Shown here: piece after piece, positions 57,170-64,000 of the stretch
Layout: every line of letters starts with the position of its first letter
Numbering within the stretch: the first letter of the stretch is position 1
Source: Mayfieldus sp038040285
GTDB lineage: Bacteria > Actinomycetota > Thermoleophilia > Solirubrobacterales > 70-9
DNA length: 64,000 nucleotides
Reading direction: 5' to 3'
Assembly (NCBI GenBank): GCA_038040285.1
Contig: JBBPIN010000011.1
Span: forward strand, 1-64,000
The notes under the pieces: model-generated
What the model was told of the DNA's origin: nothing
Seen by the model: only the letters and a program-made list of their open reading frames with translations
Databases searched by the model: none
Position numbers and translations under genes: made by a program

Positions 57170-59428
57170 ATGCGACTGATAGTCACCGAAAAGAACAACA
57201 GCGCCAAGAAGATCGCCGAAATCCTCGGCGGCAGCCCGAAGGCTGACCGCAGCTACAAGGTCCCCTACTACACCTGGTCCGACGCCAACGGCGAGCAGAT
57301 GGCGATCGGGCTCAAGGGCCACGTGCTCAACCCCGCCTTTCCCGAGGAATACTCGAATTGGCAGAAGACCGACCTACGCGACCTGATCGACGCGGAGCTG
57401 ATCAAGGAGCCGACCGACAAGAACGTGGTGCGGGCGGTTCGCAAGGTCGCCAAGGATGCCGACGAGTTGGTGATCGCGACCGACTTCGACCGCGAGGGGG
57501 AGCTGATCGGGCTCGAGGCCCTGCAGGAGATCCTCGAGGTCAACCCCGACCTCGAGTCGAAGGTCACGCGGGCCCGCTACTCCGCTCTGACCAAGGAGGA
57601 GATCGAGCGCGCATTCTCGAACCTCGACGAGCTCTCCTACCCGCTCGCCCACGCTGGCTGGGCGCGCCAGGACATCGACCTGCTTTGGGGCGCGACGCTG
57701 ACCCGCGCAGTCTCGCTGGCGACGCGGCGCTTCGGTTCCAACTTCCTCTCGGTCGGGCGCGTGCAGAGCCCGACCCTGGCGCTGATCGTCGAGCGCGAGC
57801 TGGAGCGGCGGGCGCACGTGGCCGAGCCGTTCTGGGAGGTGCTGGCGAAGTTCGAGCATCCCGACGGGAGCTTCGAGGCGCACCACGAGACCGACAAGTT
57901 CTGGAAGCGCGAGGAGGCCGACGCGGCGGTCGCCGGCACCAAGTCGCCTGGCGTGGTCAAGGAGGTCGCCTCGCGGCGCAACACCCGCAAGCCCCCCACC
58001 CCGTACAACACCACCGCCTTCACGACCGACGCCTCGAGCCGGCTCGGGATCACGCCGTCGCGCGCGATGCGGATCGCCGAGGAGCTGTACATGGACGGGT
58101 TCATCTCCTACCCGCGCACCGACAACACCGTCTATCCGAGCTCGCTGCCGGTCAAGGAGCTGGTCAGCTCGCTGGTCAACGTCCCCGACTTCGAGGCCGC
58201 CAAGTCGCTGCTCGACGGAAAGCTTCAGCCGACCCGCGGCAAGAAGGAGACCACCGACCACCCGCCGATCTACCCGACCCAGGCGGTCTATCCCAACGCG
58301 CTCGACGGGCCGAAGCGCCGCGTCTATGAGCTGGTCGCGCGCCGCTTTCTCGCCACCTTCGCGCCGCCGATGGTCACCGAATCCACCCGGGCCGACATCG
58401 AGGCCGGCTCGGAGACCTACTTCGTGCGCGGCTCGGTGGTCGTCGACCCCGGCTACGCGGCGATCTACACCTACGCGCGCTCCTCAGACGAAGAGATCCC
58501 GAAGCTCGAAGAGGGCCAGGAGCTGCCGCTCGACGGCGAGCCCTGGATCCTCGACAAGGAGACCCAGCCGCCGCCGCGGCTCAGCCAGGGCAAGTTGGTC
58601 GAGATGATGGAGGAGCGCGGCCTCGGCACCAAGGCGACCCGGGCCGACATCATCCAGAAGCTGTTCGACCGCGGCTATGTCTACGCCAATCCGCCGATTC
58701 CGTCGGAGACCGGGATCGCGATGTACGAGGCATTCAAGAAGTTCGTTCCCGAGATGGCGACACCGGAGATGACGGCGCGGCTCGAGGCCGAGATGGACCA
58801 GATCGCCTCCGGCGAGATGACCAGGGACGACGTCGTCGGCGACAGCCGCAAGCTGCTGCACAAGACCTACGACGAGATCGACGAGAGCCGCGAGGACCTC
58901 GCAAAGGTGGTGTGGGCCGGGATGGACCAGGACAAGTTCCTCGGCCCCTGCAAGGTCTGCGAGCAGGAGGGCCGCAAGCGCGAGGACGGCGGGCCCAACC
59001 GGCTGCGGATCATCGAGCTCAGGGGCGGCAAGCGCATGTACGGCTGCGAGGGTTGGATCAAGGACGACCCCGAGTCCCCTGCTTCGTGCCGCGTCAGCGG
59101 TCCGCTTCCCGGTCGCGGTTACGACCTCTGGCGCTTGGACGAGCGTTGCTCGGTCTGCGGGGAACGCCCGCGTCTGAGCGTCAAGAGCTTCCGCGGACGG
59201 CCCTGGAAGCTGTGCCTCAACGACGACTGCCCGACCATGGTCGAGATGCGTGAGAAGCGCGCCGAGCGGGAGGCCGCCAAGGCGGCGAAGGCGGCGAAGG
59301 GCAACGGCGCCAATGGCGCCGACGGCAAGGGGGACGCGGCAAAGGTGGCGGGCGCCGCTTCGGCGACGCGGACCCGGCGCACACGCGCCAAACGGGCCTC
59401 AACCGCGAAGCGAACCGCTAAGCGCTAG
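57170..59428 (+). CDS. topA: DNA topoisomerase I of archaeal type
   Basis: 752 residues. Toprim residues: the Glu of IVTEKNNS (residue 8) and DFDREGE (105-111). The active-site Tyr is at about 314 in FISYPRTDNTVYP, where bacterial TopA has a YMRTDS form. Other blocks (ETTDHPPIYPT and QPPPRLSQGKLVEMME) match haloarchaeal-type topoisomerase I. Two Cys pairs follow (CKVC and CSVCGERP), then a Lys/Ala-rich basic tail (RTRRTRAKRASTAKR) as in actinobacterial topoisomerases. It relaxes negative supercoils. It starts the topA-tmk-holB run usual in actinobacteria. Confidence 0.93.
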   Translation: MRLIVTEKNNSAKKIAEILGGSPKADRSYKVPYYTWSDANGEQMAIGLKGHVLNPAFPEEYSNWQKTDLRDLIDAELIKEPTDKNVVRAVRKVAKDADELVIATDFDREGELIGLEALQEILEVNPDLESKVTRARYSALTKEEIERAFSNLDELSYPLAHAGWARQDIDLLWGATLTRAVSLATRRFGSNFLSVGRVQSPTLALIVERELERRAHVAEPFWEVLAKFEHPDGSFEAHHETDKFWKREEADAAVAGTKSPGVVKEVASRRNTRKPPTPYNTTAFTTDASSRLGITPSRAMRIAEELYMDGFISYPRTDNTVYPSSLPVKELVSSLVNVPDFEAAKSLLDGKLQPTRGKKETTDHPPIYPTQAVYPNALDGPKRRVYELVARRFLATFAPPMVTESTRADIEAGSETYFVRGSVVVDPGYAAIYTYARSSDEEIPKLEEGQELPLDGEPWILDKETQPPPRLSQGKLVEMMEERGLGTKATRADIIQKLFDRGYVYANPPIPSETGIAMYEAFKKFVPEMATPEMTARLEAEMDQIASGEMTRDDVVGDSRKLLHKTYDEIDESREDLAKVVWAGMDQDKFLGPCKVCEQEGRKREDGGPNRLRIIELRGGKRMYGCEGWIKDDPESPASCRVSGPLPGRGYDLWRLDERCSVCGERPRLSVKSFRGRPWKLCLNDDCPTMVEMREKRAEREAAKAAKAAKGNGANGADGKGDAAKVAGAASATRTRRTRAKRASTAKRTAKR

Positions 59429-59441
59429 CGGCGCGACGGCC

Positions 59442-60041
59442 GTGTTCGTCTCGCTTGAGGGGATCGACGGCTCCGGAAAGAGCACGCAGGCGAAGCTGCT
59501 CGCCGAGGCGCTCGGTCCCGAAACGGTCCTGGTCCGCGAGCCCGGCGGCACCTCGGCGGCCGAGCGGGTGCGGGAGCTGCTCGCCGACGGCGAGCTGGAG
59601 CTAGACCCGATGGCCGAGCTGCTGCTTTTCTGCGCCGCCCGCGCGGACCTGGTGCAGAGGGTGATCCGCCCGGCGCTGGAGGTGGGGCACGACGTGGTCT
59701 CGGATCGCTTCGCCGACTCCAGCGCCGCCTACCAGGGCGGCGGCCGCGGGCTCGGGATCGAGCTCGTGGAGCGGCTCAGCGGGGCGGCCGCGGAGGGATT
59801 GCGACCCGACCTCACCCTGCTGATCTGGATCGATCCCGAGCAGGCCGCGCAACGAAGTGGCGGCGACGACCGATTCGAGGCGGCCGGACTTGATTTTCAG
59901 CGCGCCGTCGCCTCCGCCTATGAGGAGATCGCCGTCCGCCACGCCGATCGCGTCGTCAAGGTGGACGGGAGCGGTAGCGTCGAGGAGGTGCACGCGCGGG
60001 TGATGGAAGCGGTCGCGGAGCGACGAGGAGCCAGCAACTAG
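59442..60041 (+). CDS. tmk: Thymidylate kinase
   Basis: 199 residues from GTG 59442. P-loop GIDGSGKSTQAKLL, DRX motif VSDRFADSSAAYQGGGRG and the LID region near QRSGGDDRFEAAGLDF. It phosphorylates dTMP to dTDP. The stop TAG lies in the first unit of a heptamer array. The frame upstream of 59442 is a shadow of topA. Confidence 0.95.
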   Translation: MFVSLEGIDGSGKSTQAKLLAEALGPETVLVREPGGTSAAERVRELLADGELELDPMAELLLFCAARADLVQRVIRPALEVGHDVVSDRFADSSAAYQGGGRGLGIELVERLSGAAAEGLRPDLTLLIWIDPEQAAQRSGGDDRFEAAGLDFQRAVASAYEEIAVRHADRVVKVDGSGSVEEVHARVMEAVAERRGASN

Positions 60042-60060
60042 CAACTAGCAACTAGCAACT
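60033..60060. repeat. Heptamer array (AGCAACT)4 at the tmk end
   Basis: Four perfect AGCAACT units. The tmk stop TAG is formed across the first and second units, and the array ends directly before the TTG start of holB. Adding or losing units would change the tmk-holB spacing but not the tmk product. Confidence 0.95.
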
Positions 60061-61197
60061 TTGACCCCCGACGCCGCAACTCTTCCCGACCCCCTCGCCG
60101 CCGCGACCGAGCATCAGCCACGGGCGCGCCTTGCGCTTGGCGCAGCACTCGCCGCCGGCCCGGCCCACGCCTACCTGTTCCGTGGCCCGCGCGGTGCCGG
60201 CAAGCGGGCGGCGGCACGGGCCTTCGCCGCCGAGATCCTGGCCACCGGCGCCGCCGACCCGGAGGCGGCGCGCCGCCGGGCGCTGCTCGATCCCTCCCCA
60301 CACCCCGACCTCGTCTGGCTCGTCCCGCGCGGCAGCCAGCACCTGGTCGAGGAGGTGCGCGAGCAGGTGATCCGCGCCGCCGCCTACCGTCCCTTCGAGG
60401 GCGCGAGCCGCGTGTTCGTCATCGAGCAGGCCGAGGCGATGCGCGAGGAGAGCCAGAACGCACTGCTGAAGACGCTCGAGGAACCGCCCGAGTTCGACCA
60501 CCTGCTGCTGCTGAGCGCCGAGCCCGAGGCGCTGCTGGAGACGATCACCTCGCGCTGTCAGGAGGTGAGCTTCGCCGCGATGCCTCCCGAGGCGGCGGCC
60601 GAGGCCCTGGCCGCGGAGGGGTCGGCGGAGGAGGTGGCTGCGGCGGCCCGGCTGGCGGGCGGCGACGTCGAGCGCGCCCGTTTTCTTCTCAGCGAGCCCG
60701 GCCGGCGGCTACGCGACGAGGCCGAGGCGCTGGCCCGCACGGCGGCCGACCCGGATGGCGGCGGCGCTCCCTGGAAGGCCCTGCTGGAGGGGGCCGAGTC
60801 GGCGGGCGCCGAGGCCGAGCGGGAGGCCCGCGCGAGGCTGGAGGACGTGGACGCGGGACGACCGCGATCGGCCCGGGAGATCGGCGAAGAGGCGCGGCGA
60901 GTGGGGCGGCGTCGGCGCACCGAGGCGCTCGACTTGGGCCTCGAGCTGTGCGCGGCCTGGCTGCGCGACCTGGGCGCGGTCGCCGCCGGCGCCCCCGACG
61001 TGGTGCTGACCCGCGACCGCATCGAGGAGCTGACCCGCGAGGCCGAAGGCATGGACCCAGCCCGCCCGCGCCGCTGCCTCGAGCTGGTCCAGGACACGCG
61101 CCGGCGCCTCGACCTCAACGTCTCCGAGGAGCTAGCGCTCGAGGCGCTCTTCTTCCGCCTGCAGCGAACGCTCCGCGCCCCCGGCGCCGCCGCCTGA
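60061..61197 (+). CDS. holB: DNA polymerase III delta-prime subunit
   Basis: 378 residues from TTG 60061. AAA+ clamp-loader features: GPRGAGKRAAAR at the P-loop with a changed Thr/Ser, VFVIEQAEAM for Walker B with an altered Asp, NALLKTLEEPP for sensor 1 and TSRCQEVSF. The four zinc Cys of gamma are absent, so it is a delta-prime type that does not hydrolyse ATP. The C-terminal half is Ala/Glu/Arg-rich. It overlaps the convergent DUF2304 gene by 66 bp. Confidence 0.9.
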   Translation: MTPDAATLPDPLAAATEHQPRARLALGAALAAGPAHAYLFRGPRGAGKRAAARAFAAEILATGAADPEAARRRALLDPSPHPDLVWLVPRGSQHLVEEVREQVIRAAAYRPFEGASRVFVIEQAEAMREESQNALLKTLEEPPEFDHLLLLSAEPEALLETITSRCQEVSFAAMPPEAAAEALAAEGSAEEVAAAARLAGGDVERARFLLSEPGRRLRDEAEALARTAADPDGGGAPWKALLEGAESAGAEAEREARARLEDVDAGRPRSAREIGEEARRVGRRRRTEALDLGLELCAAWLRDLGAVAAGAPDVVLTRDRIEELTREAEGMDPARPRRCLELVQDTRRRLDLNVSEELALEALFFRLQRTLRAPGAAA

Positions 61198-61578
61198 GCC
61201 GGCCCCGTCTTCGCCGGCGCTCTCCAGCGCCTGCTCCTGGGCGAGCCGGGTGATCTGTTCGGCCTGGCGGGAGACGATGACGCTGAAGCTGAGCGCCAAC
61301 CCGAGCAGCAACAGGAACAGCAGCGAGAACAGCGCGATGGTCACGTCGCGGACGCCGAGAGCGTTGGCGAGCACGCGCAGCAGGTCGGGGAAAGCGGCGC
61401 CGGTGAGCATCGCGATCCCGGCGACGAACCAGATCACGCTGTAGCGCTCCTGCAGGCGGTGGCGCCGGATCAGCTCCAGGATCATCGCCATGAAGGCGAT
61501 CGCCAGCACCGCGGCGACGATGCGCGCCTGCGAGGTGAGGCGGACAACCGGCTCGGAGGCCAGCAACTGCGGCAGCAC
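61132..61578 (-). CDS. DUF2304 membrane protein
   Basis: 148 residues from GTG 61578. Three hydrophobic helices (IVAAVLAIAFMAMILELI, YSVIWFVAGIAMLTGAAF, VTIALFSLLFLLLLGLALSFSVI) then a coiled-coil-like tail (RQAEQITRLAQEQALES). DUF2304 proteins often pair with glycosyltransferase 2 enzymes, as here. Likely helps membrane glycosyl transfer. It ends inside the end of holB on the other strand. Confidence 0.85.
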   Translation of the reverse strand: MLPQLLASEPVVRLTSQARIVAAVLAIAFMAMILELIRRHRLQERYSVIWFVAGIAMLTGAAFPDLLRVLANALGVRDVTIALFSLLFLLLLGLALSFSVIVSRQAEQITRLAQEQALESAGEDGAGSGGGAGGAERSLQAEEERLER

Positions 61579-61579
61579 G

Positions 61580-62302
61580 TCAGCGCTCCTCTCGGACCCT
61601 GGGCCGGAACTGTCCGACCAGCAGCACGACCAGGGTCTTGAAGATGTAGAAGGCGGAGCGCACCGGGGTGAGGAAGGAGCGCCCCTCGGAGCGAGAAAGC
61701 ATCCGCACCGGCAGCTCCTCGACCCTCAACCCCTGGAGCACGGCGCGTTGCACCGACTCGACCTCGGCGAACTCGGGCGAGTAGTGCTCCTTGAAGAGCG
61801 CCATCGCCTCGCGGTTTACGGCGCGCATGCCGCTGGTGGTGTCGGTGAAGCGCTGCCGGGTCGAGAGGCTGACGATGAGGCGGAACAGATGCTGACCGGT
61901 GCGCCGTGAGATGCTGGCGCGATAGTCGTCGTCGCGGGCGACGCTGCGATCCTGGTAGCGCGACCCGATCACCATGTCGGCCTTGTCCGCCATGACCTCC
62001 TGGACCAGTCGAGCCAGCTCGGTCGGCATGTGCTGGCCGTCGCCGTCGAGATGCGCGCAGATGTCATAGCCACCGCGCAGCGCGTATATGTAGCCAGTCT
62101 GCTGCGCGGCGCCGACGCCCTGGTTGAAGGGCAACGAGGCGACCCGCGCTCCGGCGGCGCGCGCCCGCTCGACGGTGGCATCGGTCGAGCCGTCGTCGAC
62201 GACCAGCACGTCGGCATCGGGCAGCGCCTCGCGCACACCCTCGATCACGCCTGCGATTGAGGACTCCTCGTTCCACGCGGGGATGAAGACCAGCGTTTGC
62301 AC
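61580..62302 (-). CDS. Glycosyltransferase family 2 (dolichyl-phosphate mannosyltransferase-like)
   Basis: 240 residues. GT-A fold: FIPAWNEESSIAGVIEG at the start, VVDDGSTDATVERA for the nucleotide, CAHLDGDGQHMPTELARL for the metal-binding DxD-like part, and VIGSRYQD. The C-terminal part has one hydrophobic segment (AFYIFKTLVVLLVGQF). Transfers a sugar from a nucleotide to polyprenyl phosphate or glycan. Coupled with the DUF2304 gene (1 bp gap). Confidence 0.9.
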   Translation of the reverse strand: MQTLVFIPAWNEESSIAGVIEGVREALPDADVLVVDDGSTDATVERARAAGARVASLPFNQGVGAAQQTGYIYALRGGYDICAHLDGDGQHMPTELARLVQEVMADKADMVIGSRYQDRSVARDDDYRASISRRTGQHLFRLIVSLSTRQRFTDTTSGMRAVNREAMALFKEHYSPEFAEVESVQRAVLQGLRVEELPVRMLSRSEGRSFLTPVRSAFYIFKTLVVLLVGQFRPRVREER

Positions 62303-62385
62303 CGGCCGATTCTCCCATGCGCATGCGCGTCACCGGGCGGGCGACTGCCCCGCCGTCCTTGAGCTTTGTGTTAAGAAAGACTCAA

Positions 62386-64000
62386 ATGGCGCGACGGATC
62401 CGCCTTCCGAGGCTCTCCGACCGGCCCCGGCCATGGATCGGCATGCGTCTGTGGCTCGGTGCCGCCTTTGCGTTGGTGGGAGCGATCACAGCCGTCACGG
62501 TCTACCGCTTTGTCCACGACTCCAACGAGACGGTGATCTCCCAGCGGTCGACTGAGCTTGCCGTCGGCCGCACGATTTACCTCGCCGATCAACTCGGCAT
62601 GGCCCAGAACCCGGCCGAGGTGATCAGGGCCAGCAAGGACACCGGGTTCTCGGCTTGGTACTTCAACCGCGCCGGTCGCCTCGTCGTGCCGCGTCCCGCC
62701 GGCCTGACCCTGGGCCGGATCGACTTCCGGCGCAAGGCGGTGGCCGACGCGCTGGTCGGAGGCCGCTTCACCCGCCGCGCTCCCGGCGGCGTGACCGTCG
62801 TCGTAGCTCCGGTCTACCGCCACAACGTTCTCACCGGCGCCGTGCTTGGCCGCTACTCGCGGCCCGAGGTCCTGCAGAGCGCGATCGACCGCCTGCGCAA
62901 CGACAGCCTGCGGGCCTTGGCGGTCGGTGTCTGCATCGCGATCCTGATCGGCTTTTTGGTCGCCTCGCTGATCACCTACAGGATCCGGCGCCTGGCGCGC
63001 AGCGCCGAGAACATGGCCGCCGGCTCGCTCGACGTGCCGCTCCAGGTCACGGGTCGCGACGAGGTCGGGGACCTGGCCCGGGCGCTGGACAAGATGCGGG
63101 CGGCGCTCCAGGACAGCTTGCAGGTTCTCTCCTCGGAACGAGACAAGCTGGCCGCCATCTTCGACGGCCTCACCGACGCGGTGATGATCGTCGACAACGA
63201 CGGCACGGTGCGGTTCTCGAACCGCGCCGCGTCGGAGCTGGTCGAGGAGGGCGCTCCGCCAGCTGAGATGGTCTCGCACCTGCGTAGGGCGGCGGAGCGT
63301 GGAGGCGCCGAGGCGCCGGCGCTGCGGATCGGCGACCGGGTTTACGGGCTGCAGGCGCGCGACCTCCCTGCCGAGCAGGGAGTCCTGGTGGTTGTTCGCG
63401 ACCGCACCGAGGAGATGCGGCGCGAGCTCGCCGAGCGCGAGTTCGTCTCCAACGCCGCGCACGAGCTGCGCAATCCGCTGGCCGGGATCTCGGGAGCGAT
63501 CGAGGTGTTGCGAGCTGGGGCCAAGGACGACCCGGAGGCCCTCGAGCACTTCCTGCGCCGGCTCTCCGAGGACGTTGAGCGGATGAGCCGGCTCATGCAG
63601 TCGCTTCTGACCCTCGCCCGCGTCGAGGCGCTTCCCGAGGGCGAGGCGGAGGCCGTCGACGTGTCGAGCGCCGCAGCCGATGCCGTTGCGGCGGCGGCGC
63701 AGGAGGGGATCGAAGTGCGGGTCGACGTGGAGCCGGGCCTGGCGGCGGAGGGCGACCCGCTGCTTCTGCGGCAGGTCCTGATCGGGTTGCTTTCGAACGC
63801 GGTCAGGCACACCTCGACCGCCGGCACGGTCATCCTGAGGGGCCGGCGCGGCAACGGCGATGCGGTGATCGAGGTCATCGACACCGGCATCGGCATCTCG
63901 GCCGAAGAGGTCGACAGGGTCTTCGAACGCTTCTATCGGTCCAGCGACGCGCTCGCCCACGAAGGCTTTGGCCTCGGGCTGGCGATCGCCAAGCGAATGG
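62386..64000 (+). CDS. Sensor histidine kinase with PAS-like domain (cut by window end)
   Basis: 538 codons from ATG 62386 to the window end. Membrane helix 1 at residues 20-42, an extracellular part, helix 2 at 177-199, HAMP at about 197-250, a PAS-like domain at about 253-345 (FDGLTDAVMIVDNDGTVRFS) and the kinase core. The phospho-His is residue 359 in AAHELRNPLAGI, where RNP replaces the more common RTP. N box LLSNAVRHT, G1 DTGIGIS, F box FERFYR and G2 GFGLGLAIAKRM follow. Only the end of the G2 helix is missing. No regulator is in the window beside it. Confidence 0.93.
   Translation, partial: MARRIRLPRLSDRPRPWIGMRLWLGAAFALVGAITAVTVYRFVHDSNETVISQRSTELAVGRTIYLADQLGMAQNPAEVIRASKDTGFSAWYFNRAGRLVVPRPAGLTLGRIDFRRKAVADALVGGRFTRRAPGGVTVVVAPVYRHNVLTGAVLGRYSRPEVLQSAIDRLRNDSLRALAVGVCIAILIGFLVASLITYRIRRLARSAENMAAGSLDVPLQVTGRDEVGDLARALDKMRAALQDSLQVLSSERDKLAAIFDGLTDAVMIVDNDGTVRFSNRAASELVEEGAPPAEMVSHLRRAAERGGAEAPALRIGDRVYGLQARDLPAEQGVLVVVRDRTEEMRRELAEREFVSNAAHELRNPLAGISGAIEVLRAGAKDDPEALEHFLRRLSEDVERMSRLMQSLLTLARVEALPEGEAEAVDVSSAAADAVAAAAQEGIEVRVDVEPGLAAEGDPLLLRQVLIGLLSNAVRHTSTAGTVILRGRRGNGDAVIEVIDTGIGISAEEVDRVFERFYRSSDALAHEGFGLGLAIAKRM

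Noticed and set aside
62371..63960. A 529-codon minus-strand frame
   Set aside because: It is antisense to a complete histidine-kinase core with all boxes; its own product is low-complexity with no motif.
1..64000. tRNA, rRNA, insertion sequences or prophage
   Set aside because: I read both strands for such signatures and saw none; tRNA absence was judged by eye only and a tRNA scan would settle it.

Overview
The window is high-GC, gene-dense bacterial chromosome. Overlapping stop/start junctions, many GTG/TTG starts, an actinobacterial topA-tmk-holB order, B12-dependent ribonucleotide reductase beside nrdR, a 14-gene nuo operon and DUF2804/CAP/cupredoxin proteins suggest an actinobacterium, most likely of the Thermoleophilia/Solirubrobacterales type. 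The taxonomic call is inference from gene content; there is no rRNA in the window. I see no tRNA, rRNA, CRISPR array, insertion sequence or prophage.

Layout. 1-9.1 kb: the start of a HAMP sensor, a small secreted protein, an EamA exporter, then a HAD phosphatase, an APH-type kinase and an acyl-CoA dehydrogenase lying side by side (the three domains of human ACAD10 as separate genes), a sulfotransferase/RpiB-like/RibD-like cluster, DUF2804 and a flippase-like membrane protein. 9.1-21.3 kb: a lipoprotein and a TadE-like protein with a partial duplicate, SDR and hydrolase, saccharopine-dehydrogenase-like enzyme, CBS protein, GH114 lipoprotein, DJ-1/PfpI protein, LPXTG cupredoxin, a tandem ThyX, a VOC protein and a VapBC-type toxin-antitoxin pair. 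21.4-36.5 kb: nuoA-N, complete, on the minus strand. 36.6-46.7 kb: flavin reductase, cytochrome c lipoprotein, serS with a response regulator, msrB, CAP protein, thioesterase, DedA, RDD, enoyl-CoA hydratase and a DUF3089 hydrolase. 46.7-51.8 kb: nrdR-nrdJ, nrdJ carrying two inteins. 51.9-64 kb: haemolysin-III protein, siroheme-type dehydrogenase, O-antigen-ligase-like protein, UDP-sugar epimerase, an archaeal-type topA with tmk and holB, DUF2304 with a glycosyltransferase, and a sensor histidine kinase cut by the window end.

Most notable. (1) A dispersed REP-like element at three loci: two hairpins flanking an invariant 13-nt core (TGACATGCCAGTG), with compensatory stem changes between copies. 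(2) Four heptanucleotide tandem arrays placed just outside genes, two of them with the same unit in the only two 46-nt gaps of the distal nuo operon. (3) Two inteins in nrdJ, one starting directly before a redox cysteine and one directly after the radical cysteine. (4) An archaeal-type topoisomerase I in the normal actinobacterial topA position. (5) A three-half-site operator over the start of the antitoxin gene, and a toxin gene that needs a CTG start to keep its first catalytic Asp.

Working together: the nuo operon with the c-type cytochrome lipoprotein and flavin reductase point to aerobic respiration; nrdJ/nrdR, ThyX and Tmk supply DNA precursors; topA, tmk and holB form a replication block; 54-62 kb holds surface-polysaccharide functions.
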